DNA from: Plumapathes pennacea
Lineage: Eukaryota > Cnidaria > Anthozoa > Antipatharia > Myriopathidae
Length of the DNA: 64,000 nt
Reading direction: 5' to 3'
Assembly (NCBI GenBank): GCA_964036295.1
Contig: OZ038465.1
Span: 13,892,667 to 13,956,666 of the forward strand
The position numbers and the translations under genes are program-made. The notes under the pieces are model-generated. The model saw nothing but the letters and a program-made list of their open reading frames with translations, ran no database searches and was not told the DNA's origin. Within the stretch, counting starts at the first letter, position 1. Each line of letters begins with the position of its first letter. Below, piece after piece: positions 24,754-36,648 of the stretch.

Positions 24754-27700
24754 ATGGCACTGAAGAAGTCTTACGAGCAAGTTCCTGATGAAACGCAACC
24801 TTCACATGATCCAGAGAAAGAGGCAGGCTTCTTTTCCATCTTGACGTTTTGGTGGATGAACGGAGTCTTTGAAACGGGCGCCAAACGTCCACTGGAGGAA
24901 TCTGACTTTCTTCCTCTCCAAGAAGAAGACAAAACAGAAATTTTGACGAAGATAATTCTGGAGAAATGGGATTGCGAGAAGAAAACGTGCACAGAGTTGA
25001 CAAAGAAGCCTTGCTTGTGGATGAGCATACTCAGGGCAATGTCTTTACGTCAATTTGGAGTGCTTGTGCTTTTAGGAATGCTGGATGGCGTGTGCCGAAT
25101 TTTACAACCGCTCCTCGTAGGTCTCTTTATTTCAGAAATGATGTCCTATCAAGAAGATAAACACTCTTTTCTGTACTTGTGTGTCGCAGCCATGCTTCTC
25201 ACTGCTGTGACAAAAGGTCTGACCATGCATCAATTCAGTTATCGTTCCCTTTTACTTGGAATGCAACTGAGGGCAGCCTTAAAATGCATTGTGTACCTCC
25301 AGGTAATTGATGGTGCAAGAATTGTTTTTGTTTTGCAGTGATAATTACTTGAGTTTACGGCGGAAAGCCCTCCTAAGTTCCACCATTTTATTGCTGCATT
25401 TTCCGTGTTTTAGTTTCTTTCTTGTTTTCACAGATCTTCCACCTTGGCCTGCAAACCTTAAGAGACTTCACAAAGGGTAAAGTGGTGGACCTTATATCAA
25501 ATGATGTGCAACGAATGGAACAGGCCCCCAAGGCATTTGTTCGCCTTTTGTTGTCTTTCTATGATGTCACAGTGTGTGTTTGCTTTATCTGGTACTTTGT
25601 TGGGTGGCAGGTGTTGGTAGGGCTGGCAAGTCTCCTCCTACTGGTGCCATTTGCCATACTACTGGCTTACATTGGTAGAAAGCTCAGAGAAAAAACCGCT
25701 GAAGTCACTGACCGACGCGTTCTGCTCATGGATGAAATAGTGTCAGCGATTCGTGCAGTGAAGATAAATGCGTGGGAATGGATCTACAGAGACAAGATTG
25801 GAAAAATCAGAAGGTGAGCAAAACAATAGCACTGAAAACATAATAGTAAATGCACGGTGTAGTCCAGTTGCAAATGATCAGATAGCTCACTTAAGAAAAC
25901 ACTATGTATAATCCAGGCAGCTTACCCTTATTTTGTGCTGCGCATTTTACCAAAACAAGTCAGTTTTTTAGGATTTTGTCTGTTATACAGAAACATCATT
26001 TGCCTGGGGTATACATTTTATCGAATACAGCCAAGTTACCTGATGAACTTGTTATAGTTAATATATTATATATATATTTTTTAATTTAATTTTTTATAAT
26101 TTTTATATATTTTTAGACATGTGCAAGTGTTCTAAAATCTTAGAATTCCATCTACTTGCAGATGATACAAATCTGTTCCTCAGTGATACCAACATTCAAA
26201 GACTAGAATCTAGTTTGAATATTGATGTGAATAAAGTGAGTCACTGGTTAAGTGCAAATAAATCATCTCTGAATATAGATAAAATTAGCTTTGTGATATT
26301 CATTGTCCACAAAGAAAAATTCTTCACCAAATGAACCCAAGAATTGCTATTAAGCCAATCCAACAAGATGGTCATGTCAAGTATTTAGGCCTTATCTTTT
26401 ATTCTAATTTAAACTGGAAAGCCCACTTACATGAACTAGGCAAAAAGGTATCACGAGGGATTGGAATTTTGTCTAAAATTAGACACTATGTAAACAGTAC
26501 TATTATCCAGTTATATTTTTCTTTATAAAATAACTATGATACTACGCGCGCCCTGACTGGCTAAATGACCGTGTTAGATGAGAGTATATTACACGCTGAC
26601 GCGATACGTGATGTTTTTTTACTTGGCTAATTATTTTATAAAAGAAATATATAACATGTTCCCGTGTAATATAGCCTCATCTAAACTCTTGGGAAGTTGG
26701 GAGAACACTTTAGTAGCGCCGGAAACCACTTGGCGGCCTCGTGGTTTCCCTACGCTACTCTCGTGTTCTCCAAACTTCCTGCGTGTTCAGATGAGGCTAT
26801 ATTACACGGTGACATGTTATATATTTCTTATCTAGTCTATCTATTTTTAAAACTATGGCCTACTAGTGTCGGGTAACACCTACCAAACAACTTTAAAACC
26901 CATTGTAACTCTTTAAAAAAAGGCCATATGTATGATAACCTTTTCTAAATCAGACAAACACTCAGAGCCTCTTTTTAAGCAACTTGAGATACTTAGATTA
27001 ACATTTTTCATGTATCAGTTTCATAATGATTTGCTTCCAAAAGCCTGTGAAAGTTTTTTTCAAGCAATTTCTTCTAAGCATCAGTATAACACTAGACTTG
27101 CTTCCAGATCATTTTATTATATACAGTCAAAACAAACTATGGGAAACTTAAGATTCGTTTTGCTGCTGTAGATATATGGAATAAGTTAGATGAACATATT
27201 AAGCAACTTCCTCTAAAATCATTCAAAGCAAAAGTTAAATTTAATTATACAATCCTAAAATTAGATCAACATCAACTATAAGGTATAAGGTCTAAGAGTC
27301 TTCATCTGGTTCTTTTTCTCATTTCTTTCTTGTTTATATCTTGTGTGCTTCAATTTAATATCTTTACTCGTTCGTTCGTTCGTTTGTTTGTTTGTTGTAG
27401 TTTTGTCTTGCTATAGTTTCATTGCCAACGAGGTTTTTTTTTAATATAATAGCAATTGCAGTTACTCAGCTCGATTAGCTTTATAGTTATATCTGAGTAA
27501 CCATTACCAGAATCTGTTTCTTCTATTCTTTCTTTGTAACGATCTATTGGCATTGTACGGTAACAACCGTGCTTGAACCTGAACCTGATTTTTATATCTG
27601 TTACATGACATGTAGTGTATCTATGTTTTGCAGAGAGGAGATAAATGTCATCCGTCAAAAGAGCGCCATCTGGTCAACACTGGGCGGACTGTTTTTCACT

Positions 27701-30700
27701 TCCAACGCCGTGGCAGTGTTTGTATCGGTGACAATAATGGTACGAACAGGTAGCCAGCTAACGCCAGTGAACGTGTTTATACTGGTAGCGTTTATTAACG
27801 CTCTAAGAGTGACTTTTTCACACTATATTGGCTTTGGACTTCAATGGTTGTTTGAGGCAATGGCGTCCTTTGAGAGGATACAATGTTTTCTTTTGCTACC
27901 AAATTTGCCACACCCCCCATGCATTGAGGATATGGATATTTCCAAAATCGATACATGTAACACCGGTGAAAAAGATGACAAGCACACAGGAAGTCTTTCT
28001 TGTGTACAAGATGGATATCCTATGGCTTTTGCAGTCGTAAACGTGACACTCCAATCTGATGAGAACAAAAATATAGATATTCTTCACAACATCACCATCG
28101 AAGCACCTCAAGGTAGTCTGGTAGTGTTGAGTGGTCCCATTGGAAGTGGAAAGTCCTCTGTACTCGCTAGCATCAACAAGGAAGTTGAAATCAGCAGGGG
28201 AAGTATCTTCTGCTCTGGAACTATAGCTTATGTGTCCCAAACACCTTGGGTGTTTCCAGGGACAATTCGCGAGAACATTCTCTTTGGGGAAGATTATGAT
28301 CAGGGGAGATTCACAACAGTTGTCGAAGTTTGCGCTTTGAAGAAAGACTTGGAAAATTTTCCAGACGGTGATTTAACAATCGTTGGAGAAAAGGGAGCTG
28401 TTCTTAGTGGAGGTCAACAAGCGAGGATTAGTTTGGCGCGCGCAGTGTACGCCGATGCTGATGTATATTTGCTGGACGATCCTCTGAGTGCAGTGGACGC
28501 AAAAGTCGGTCAACACATCTTTGAGAAATGCATGTGTGATTTCTTGTCTTCCAAGACGAGACTCCTTGTGACCCACAAAACTAATCACATGAAGATGGCA
28601 GATCAGATTGTTCTGCTGTCAAAGGGAGAGGTTCTGGCTCAAGGCAGTTATGCAGAAATCAAAGAAAATGGAGTACTTGATACAATCTTAGACACTCACA
28701 AGAGAACAACGCCTGACTTAAAAATGCAACAGTCAACTGAACAAGGAGGCGACGATTCGGTACCAGCGATGCCGCAAGGCCTCCAGACAGGGTTGGAAAT
28801 TCCAGAAGAAGACAGAAGTGTTGGCACTGTGTCCCTGAATCTTTACTGGAAGTATTTCAGGGCCGGGCTACCCACAGTGGCTTTAGTTGGACTCGTGATA
28901 GTGTTTCTTCTTGCACAGTGTAAGTAAATCTAATGTTTTCCTCTGCATTTTCTATATTTTGATATGAATTCAATATTGCATGATGATCGGTTTCCAACAA
29001 ATTTTGCATTCAAAAGTGACCCATACTGTAATCATCGCACTGTCAGTTTATATCAACTAATGTGACTGCCACATATTAAAACACTTTCAAGGTGTCTACG
29101 TCGACGAATAGCAAGTCACAGTTATGCAGTCTCCCCAAATATCCCATAAGATGGAGCCCTGACTTACTCCCTCGCAGCGCTAGGGGCTGAGAAACATTTA
29201 ACTTTTCTGTTTTATTTTAAAGGTTTTTTGATCTCCCTCGATGTTTGGTTGTCGCACTTGGTAAATAAACCAGTAGCAGAACAAAGGAATGAAACAAGCA
29301 TGAAAATCTACACAGGCCTGGTCTGTGGGACACTGTTTTTCGCCATGTTACGGGCCTTCCTTTTCTACCAGGCATCTCTCAACTCCTCCGAGCAGCTCCA
29401 TGACCGAATGATATTGGCCATCCTTAAAGCTCCTGTCCTGTTATTTGATACCAACCCTGTGGGACGAATCTTGAACCGTTTTTCTAAAGATGTTGGCTGC
29501 ATGGACGAGGTTTTGCCTACCTTTTTTCTTTCTGCCATTCAAATGGCTTTGTTTGTAGCAGCGGCCATTTTGTTACCATCAGCGTTGAATGCCTGGCTGC
29601 TGCTGGCAGTTGTTCCCATATTTGCGATTTTCATTTTCATCGTAAGATATTACCTCAAGTCTTCCCGAGAACTGAAGAGACTCGAGTCTATTTGCCGCAG
29701 TCCTGTCTTCTCGCATGTCTCTGAAACTCTAAATGGCTTGGACACAATTCGTTCAAGAGGACGCCAGCAAGATTTCGTCCAACTGTTTTGCAGGTGAGAA
29801 GGACTTGCTCCAACTACCATTGACACCGAGTAGCTGGGGGGAGGGGAGGGGGTTAAGATCCATGTCAACCGTTTTTGACCTTTACGACTTTTTCGGCACG
29901 ACACGACATCTTTTTCTGCACAACAGTGAAAAAACCGATTTGTTGACCGCTGCTGTTACGAGAAGTGAATGAAGCTGGACAACTTATATGACACCAGTGC
30001 TGCCATAACACTTGCACATTTCATCGAGCCCAACAAAATGACGTACTAGAAGGGCTTGCCTACAAAATCTGACAAGCTCATCGAAAGCATTGTAGCATTT
30101 TGTGTGTGTGTGTGTGTTTTCTTTTCTAGGCACCAGAACAAACATAACCAAGCGTTTAGACTGTGTCTGGCCGGTGTGCGATGGATGAGTATCAGAGTGG
30201 ATTCCTTAAGCGCCTTGTTCATTGGAGCTGCCGCATTTTTCACCATTCTGTTTCCCTTGGATGCAGGTACGACAAGTTTATTTTGTTACTAAAGAAGAAT
30301 TGCTTTCTTTTCAGAAAGAACTGATTTATGAGGAAGTTATTTTATTTGACACCGCGAAAATACGTTTCTCGATCATTCTTCTTTTTCCAGTTGTGTACAT
30401 TTTTATTTCTATTGCTGAGGAATATCACAATTAAAACAAATGACGTGCGATAGTGCTCAAGTGATAGTTGGTGCCCGAGTGCTCAAGGCGACCATTCTCG
30501 AATTCTTTTTCTAAGAGTGGAACAATTCTCTAAAACAAAATTTATGTAGGGCATGTGGGGACGCGGTTTGTTTCTTTTTTTTTCCCAAGAGTCTTCGAAG
30601 TTTGCGTGAAGGAATATGTGACGATTCTCTGGTCGAGTTGCTTCCGAGTAGAAATCTTATATTTACCAATCCGCTTAAGTTGTAACGCTAGCATCCATCA

Positions 30701-32099
30701 AACATTTTAAGTTCAGACGTTTCTGGAGACGTGATAGCTGTATCAACAACAGCTGTTGTTCACTGCTGTTGCACTTCATGATAACAGTATAGCCATGCAC
30801 TTCGACTATTATTTTCAGTGTCTTGAGTGTCCGCGCTCAACGGCGGTATACTTTTGTGCCTCAATAATCACAATGTAATCTACATTTGCGGAAACTTTCA
30901 GGCTCAATGGCCAAACAAACTTTGAATGCTTGACAACCAGACAAACGAGAACGAGTTCCAGAAAAGCTCTTGCACAAAAACTACTTAGAGAACTGCTATT
31001 ATAACGCGTAACACGATTATGACAAAATTTGGAAATTAAGAAGTTCCTTATTTGGGAGTTCATTGTTGACACAGAAGGAAGGAGGGAGGCATACCGTGAC
31101 CGCTTTAAGGTCGCAACCCACTTCGTGAGCGACCTTAAAATCAGTGAGGTCCATTGGAAGAAAACTAATTTAATTCAATTTTTTTCCTCAGCTCTGGCTG
31201 GACTGTCACTTGTTTACGTCATAGAAACTATGGATATGCTACAATATACCGTGCAACAAATGTCAGATGTGGAGAACCAGATGACGTCAGTTGAACGAGT
31301 GATGACGTATACAGAAATTGAGTCAGAGCCTGGATATGATATCGACACCAAGCCCCCCGAGGACTGGCCGCGCGAAGGAAGTAGTATTGCTTTCGATAAC
31401 GTCTCTTTGAGGTATTATTCTAGTGGACCTCTGGTCCTCAGAAACTTGAACATGTACATCGGCGGAAAAGCTAAGATTGGAGTCGCAGGCAGAACTGGAG
31501 CGGGAAAATCGTCTATCGTAGCTGCACTGTTACGCATGCCCGAGGCCAAGGGAGTTATCACAGTCGATGGCATCAGTCTCGCTACCTTAAACCTCCAAGA
31601 ATCAAGAAGATGCATTTCGGTCCTTAGACAGAATTCAGTCCTGTTCAGTGGTTCCTTGAGGAAAAACCTCGATCCTTTGACGCAGCATGAAGACACTGAT
31701 CTGTGGCGAGTTTTGGAAGACGTTCAACTCAAGACTCTTGTGGAGCACCTTGAAGGACATCTCGACTACCAAGTGTCCGAGGGAGGAGGGAACTTCAGTG
31801 TCGGTGAGCGTCAGCTACTCTGCCTTGCTCGTGTTCTACTTCAGCGGAACAAAGTTCTTATTTTGGATGAACCCACAGCGCACGTGGATCCCACCACGGA
31901 GAGAACGATACAGAACACAGTACGCGACCAACTCAAGGAATGTACCGTCATAACAGTGGCTCACCGACTGAACACCATTCGAGACTGTGACAAGATTCTC
32001 GTCATGAAGGATGGAACGGCAGTGGAATTCGATAACTACGAGGAGCTGATGAAGAAAGAAGACGGCGTGTTCGCTGAAATGGCCAAAAAGCAGTTGTAG
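24754..32099 (+). CDS. ABCC4: ABCC4/MRP4-like ABC transporter, copy 3 (six coding exons)
   Basis: Exons are 24754-25302, 25434-25813, 27634-28919, 29223-29793, 30130-30266 and 31192-32099. They have GT-AG borders at the same positions and phases as copy 1, giving 3831 nt and 1276 aa. All motifs are intact: NBD1 GPIGSGKSS, LSGGQ, YLLDD and His in VTHKTN; NBD2 GRTGAGKSS, FSVGE, LILDE and His in VAHRLN; FDTNPVGRILNRFSKDVG in TMD2. The product would be a plasma-membrane organic anion/nucleotide-type exporter, with substrate unknown. Intron 1 is only 131 bp (729 in copy 1). Intron 2 is 1.8 kb because of a LINE fragment. The last ~450 coding bases resemble copy 4 more than copy 1, with 'VLEDVQLKTL' shared with copy 4 against 'ALDEVQLRTL' in copy 1. 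Confidence 0.93.
26119..27400 (+). mobile_element. Degenerate non-LTR retrotransposon (LINE) fragment in intron 2 of copy 3
   Basis: A reverse-transcriptase piece is readable in shifting frames. 26119-26330 has LLADDTNLF (the catalytic x-x-DD box, bases ~26155-26166), followed by HWLSANKSSLNIDK. 26331-26525 has KYLGLIFYSNLNWKAHLHEL and RGIGILSKIRHYV. 26880-27170 has VGNTYQTTLKP...MITFSKSDKHSEPLFKQL. This order (palm, thumb, C-terminal part) fits a CR1/Jockey-type LINE. Stops, frame shifts and a hairpin insertion at 26525-26830 show it is dead. The 5' part is missing, as is usual for truncated LINEs. A TTCG/TTTG run at 27368-27396 may mark the 3' tail. Confidence 0.8.
26525..26830. mobile_element. 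Fold-back element inserted in the LINE fragment
   Basis: 26639-26830 is a long imperfect palindrome. The outer arms (~66 bp, ending in GAGAACAC / GTGTTCTC) are nearly exact reverse complements, and the centre also pairs (AGTAGCG.CGGAAACCAC with GTGGTTTCCCTACGCTACT). The preceding ~110 bases (26525-26638) contain a related 'GATGAGAGTATATTACACG' phrase, so the unit may be composite. It interrupts the LINE reading between LYFSL and the VGNTYQ segment. Confidence 0.75.
30101..30117. repeat. (TG)n microsatellite in intron 4 of copy 3
   Basis: About eight TG units lie just upstream of the exon 5 acceptor. Copies 1 and 2 have short T-rich tracts at the same place, so the expansion is specific to copy 3. 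Confidence 0.85.
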
Positions 32100-32690
32100 C
32101 AATGCAAATGCTTGCTACATTACGTAAATAGAGGGTATTACGTGACAGCGCGGAAATGCGAGTTTATCTTCGAGTGTTAATTATATATCCGTGCACTCTT
32201 AAGAGATATATCAACAAGAGAAGACAAAATTCTTATCTCCAAGCGGCCAGTGTAATGTTCTGCGTATTGTATAATTGCCGATAAAATATTCAGAACAAAG
32301 ACATCTCACAGCCTTTATTTTCTGTCAGAACTTGCTGTGTTCAAAAATCGCGGATATAGTGAATATATCATTTTTATCTTTTATGTGTGAAAATAGATCG
32401 CGCGCGATGAGGATTTCAGTTTTAAAACTGGAGAATTCTTGGTATTTCTTCGGTATCTATGTAATGGCGTTCACAATAGTGTTACGGAAAAACAAATATT
32501 GAATGATTTACTTAAGTGTATTTAAGGTATATTTTGGCCAAAATGTTTTGTCTTAGGTATATGTTGGTACTTTTGGTGAAATTTAATCAGTTTACTGTGG
32601 ACTATAATCACTTTTCACGTGACTTATACCTATTCACGTGACTTATTCTGGACAAAACTACAATGTAAGATGTGTTGCACTTTTAATTTC

Positions 32691-32696
32691 AATAAA
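32691..32696 (+). promoter_or_regulatory. Candidate poly(A) signal AATAAA for copy 3
   Basis: This is an AATAAA about 590 bases after the stop codon of copy 3, on the same strand, followed by T-rich sequence. Position and motif are compatible with 3' end formation, but other signals could be used. Confidence 0.35.
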
Positions 32697-32831
32697 GACT
32701 GCACATTTCGACAAGCTCTCAAATTTTTTCCAATTTGATGGTGAGATAATTTGTTTGAATTTACATCTATAGTTTGGATGTTAAGAATTATAGATGAATA
32801 ATCACTTCCAAAATAGCTATTTTATTTTCTG

Positions 32832-33490
32832 ACAAGAATAGGCAAAAATCCCGGTCAATCATTAGAATCAGATGAAACTTTCAGGGATAGCTTCTGAATG
32901 TTTTACAAATGTGCTGATATGCAATTTATGATGACATCTAAAACGAGCCGCGAGTAATAAGACTTCAAACGTCGCCTAACAATTTGCCATTTTCGGTCAA
33001 AATTACACATAAATAAAATGCGTAGTTTTATAGCTATATCTTGTTAACGGTGATGAAAAATAAGCCAATTGAACCGCCTGAAGTCTCGGTATGGTCCCAG
33101 TAAGGTTTCCTGAACGTTTCCAAGGATTTAAATTTTTGGTCAAAATGGGCCGATTTTCGACCAAAAGTTAAGCCTAACCTTAACTTTTTAGCGAAAACCG
33201 GCCATTTTTTTGCCCCTTACTAAAAACAATGTACCGTCTCGGCCAATCATTTGAATCGCTTGAAACTTTCAGGGAGTGTTTCTGAATGTCCCACAAAAGT
33301 GCTGATATGCATATCTAACAATCCGCAAGTAAAGACTTCAAACTCGGCATAACAAACCGCCCCTTCCGGTCAAAATTTCAGATAAATAAATGCGTAGTTT
33401 TAAAGCTATATCTCGTCAACAGTGACAAAAAATAAGCCAATTGAACCGCCTGAAGTCTCGTTATAGTCCCAGTAAGGTTTTCTGACCAAC
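32832..33490 (+). repeat. Diverged tandem duplication, ~385 bp period
   Basis: Two copies, about 32832-33130 and 33216-33490, share several blocks in order: GAAACTTTCAGGGA, GTGCTGATATGCA, AAATGCGTAGTTTTA.AGCTATATC and AATAAGCCAATTGAACCGCC followed by TGAAGTCTCG. Overall similarity is perhaps 80 %. The function is unknown and there are no long open frames. Confidence 0.75.
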
Positions 33491-35777
33491 AGACTCGTTT
33501 GATTTTTGCAGTTTATACCAATGTCTAATCCTCATTGCAATGAAGTCGCGTCTGATACTGATATTAAACACAGGTAAATATTCTGACGTTTGAGCGGGTC
33601 GAATATACAAAATAAGTCTCGTACAAATTATGACTAATGCTTTCCTTGCAGCGCCGTCCAAAGGAAACCTCAAGAACAATCTCGCGCAAGTTTGCCGCGC
33701 GCTTCTCCTCTTTCTGAAACCTATATCTTCTGCTATTCACTCCGGGCATTCACTGTCTATGTCGCTAGCGTTTTTTGCTGGAAATCTTGGTTTTCGAAAC
33801 CACCAGAGGAACGCAAACATTAGTATTTTATAGTACAGTATGCGCAAGTGCAATTGCGGTGACAACTGCTGACTGAGAAAGAAAGAATTGCGGCGGCTCA
33901 AGATGAGCCCGCGTAGCAAAAGAGCAGCAGAGTTGCGCATAATGGCGGCACAGCTGATAAACGAAGAGTTGCTTCTGGGTTTTTTTCCCTCCGTATAATG
34001 GGATTTACCTGTTTTGAGTTTCCAGAATCCATCAACGTGCAGCTTGTGAGCAGTAGGAGACCTTATTGAAGATCAACTTGGGTGCGAGTGTCTGACAGTT
34101 GATTTTTCGTGAGGTATGTTTTACGTGTTTATTTATTTGGCATGTGTACTATTTCGGCGTTGTGTCGACGTTTTCCTTGTTAGTTGTTTTATAGACAAAA
34201 GTATTTTCTAATCTTAAAGTCGCTGGGATAACCTACGAGGCACACGAAGAATGCGTTTGTTATTGTATGTCTTGTTTATAAACAGACTTTGTTATTATTG
34301 ATGTATAAAAAGCTTTTGCTCGCATGTAGATGTAGGAGCAGTGCCGATCGAAGTTTGTGTCTGGTGGTAAACGATCGAAGAAAAGTACAGTGTTAATTCC
34401 GGTCAATTGTCGCAGTGTTGCCAAGAATCAACAGGTCAAGATCTTACTTATATTTTGGATAGTGTCTTGCAGGATATTAAACTAGTAATATAAGATGACA
34501 ATTCTGATACTTTAGTAGTTTTTGAAAAAGAACATAGCATAGTCCCAGTGATAGATAGATGTAAGCTGTGCCACTAACAAAAGTAATATGATCAATCTTG
34601 CAACTTTTACACAAAAAGAGACCAATATTTGTGTGAACACCTACAGTGTTTTCTTTACATTTATGTGATGACCACATCAAATAATTATAAAGTATTGTGA
34701 CGTTGTGTTTTCGATTTTAAACCACATTACGTGATGAATTTTAAAATTTCAGTTGCCATAAATGCTTTAATACGTAAGCCCCATCTCCTGATTTTCATAC
34801 TCTGGGCACCAAAATTAGCAGAGAAATTTGACAAAGGCTTGGTGATTATTTATTTTTTATTTAACATTTCCCACATCTAGTTTCATATAAGAGTCACCAT
34901 TAGAAGATAATGAAATAACCAAAATCATTTGAACAGTTTGAATGCACCATACCAGACCAGAAGATCATGCCAAGAGACTCTGGCAAAGGATTTGCCAGAA
35001 CATGAATGATTGTTCACATGGAACTGTCTGCTTACAATTATAAGAATCACTAGTGAATAAGATCAATAGAATTATTAGTAAATAAGAATCATTCATGTCT
35101 CCGTTTGTGACTTATATTTCGTGAGATGATAATAATTGGAGCATGTGCTTGTTCAGAGTTGCTGTGAAACTATGTGTGTTATAAAATTCAGTCCCATGGC
35201 TGCAAAAACTAAGAACATTGCACTCAAATTTAAGTTGCCCATTACATGATACTTCTTCTATACTCAATATTCAATGCATATTTTGAAGAGGGTATACTGT
35301 ATATCTTTATAAGTGCTATTGTGGTTTATTGGTTAAAGAGACATATCTAGACTTTCTAGTGAAATATTTGCCTCACATAGAGACAAGCATGCAGAAGCTC
35401 ACTGCTGTGATTGAGGGGAGGGTGAAGAAATTGAAGCTGACACAAAACACCTATGCATTCAACAAGGAGCTGTTTCACTGAAGGTCTGTTTCATCAAAGC
35501 AAAATTAACTTTAGGCAAAAGCCCACTAGAGTTTTTGAATTTTCCTTTTTTGGCAGGCTGTTTAGCACAGCTGGGAGAAACAAGTAATCTTTTGTATGCC
35601 TGTACACCTAAGTTACGATTAGAGATGAGAGATGTCTGTTTTGTTAGACTGGATTTTACAATACATACATGTAAATATTTTTTTGGTTGACAATCCAGCA
35701 TCAAGCATGCTCATTTGGCATCGATCATGCTTTCGATTCGTGTTCGCATGCACATTCTTTGACTTCAATTACAAATT

Positions 35778-35880
35778 TTGGTCTGAAATAGGGTAAGGGT
35801 TTTCAGTCCCAGGTGGTGCACTCCCACCAAAAATTTTGAGGAGTACCTCCCCTCCCTCAATCCCCCCCTGGGATAAAACC
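35778..35880 (+). mobile_element. End fragment of the GGTCTGAAATAGGGTA repeat
   Basis: It carries one GGTCTGAAATAGGGTA motif followed by AAGGGTTTTC, a C-rich patch and CCCTGGGATAAA. It matches the right end of the copy at 36262-36648. Confidence 0.65.
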
Positions 35881-36121
35881 AGACATGATAATTTATGTAC
35901 ACCTACATTATGTATAATGACATTTCCTTTGGAATAATGATTGATATTAACATTTAGCTTGTATAATGGAATAATGTACTTTTTGTTAGCGGAATAACTA
36001 GATTTTGTGAAACAGAATTTCTGGGTAATGAACACTTCATTGTTCCTCTTCAGCTTTTGCGTCTATTTGTTTCTAACACTGTTGGCAGCATGTTTATTTC
36101 TTTGTTTTGTCCTTTCTTTAG

Positions 36122-36247
36122 TAGGGCACACCCAGCTTGGATCAGTTGTACTTAGCAGACATGGGCATCCCAAAAGGAGTGTTCTTTGCTGTGGGAATAA
36201 CCGACGTCTCACCGTTTAATGCATACAAGTTTGTTGTTCCTCTCTAA
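36122..36247 (+). CDS. EDC3: EDC3-like terminal exon (apparently orphan)
   Basis: After a pyrimidine-rich acceptor (cctttctttag, ending 36121; a second AG ends at 36124), a frame from 36125 encodes 40 residues and stops at TAA 36245-36247. It includes LYLADMGIPKGVF, VGITDVSPF and KFVVPL. This fits the last residues of EDC3 (enhancer of mRNA-decapping 3, YjeF-N domain C-terminus), where vertebrate proteins end with a GIP..VF..VGI...SPF..KFV.PL pattern. EDC3 scaffolds mRNA decapping in P-bodies. I could not find upstream exons on the + strand in the preceding 4 kb, so this may be a stray exon or pseudogene fragment, or the earlier exons lie in DNA I could not read. Confidence 0.6.
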
Positions 36248-36261
36248 ATTCATGAGTAACA

Positions 36262-36648
36262 AAGCCCCCCCCCCCCCGGGGGGTACTCCGATATATAAGC
36301 CATATAGGTATGTGCTGCCCAAAAGGGTATTGTTTTCGAGCATTTTTAGTCTGAAATAGGGTATCCATTTTGCCTTTTGGTCTGAAATAGGGTATCCATG
36401 TTGTCTTTTTGGTCTGGGGTAGGTATGATTTTAACAGAAATATGTCGATGCGGACATTGCACGGCAAATGGAAGAAAACACAGGGCGGAAATCGTTGCAG
36501 AAGAACAAAAAATCTCTATCTCTGTCTGAAATAGGGTATAAATTTTGGAGTCAGGTCTGAAATAGGGTAAGGGTTTTCGGCACACCCCCACCCAAAATTA
36601 TAGTAAGTGCCCCCTGCTCCCCCCCCCCCCCCCCCCCCCGGGACAAAG
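36262..36648 (+). mobile_element. Dispersed repeat with internal GGTCTGAAATAGGGTA motifs, full copy
   Basis: A ~390 bp unit bounded by C/G runs (CCCCGGGGGG at the left, a long C run then CGGGAC at the right). It holds five copies or variants of GGTCTGAAATAGGGTA (near 36350, 36380, 36411, 36522 and 36554). A reverse copy lies at 42008-42340 and an end fragment at 35778-35880. There is no coding capacity beyond frames made by the motif itself. It is non-autonomous and its class is unknown. Confidence 0.75.

Larger units (their letters stand above)
32100..36121. other. Gene-poor spacer after copy 3
   Basis: No intact gene was found in this 4 kb. 32100-32500 is copy 3 3' flank, related to the copy 1 flank. 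It also holds a candidate poly(A) signal (32691), a diverged tandem duplication (32832-33490) and a fragment of a dispersed repeat (35778-35880). One open stretch at 35329-35478 (ending in TQNTYAFNKELFH and a stop) could be an exon remnant, but I do not recognise it. Confidence 0.5.
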
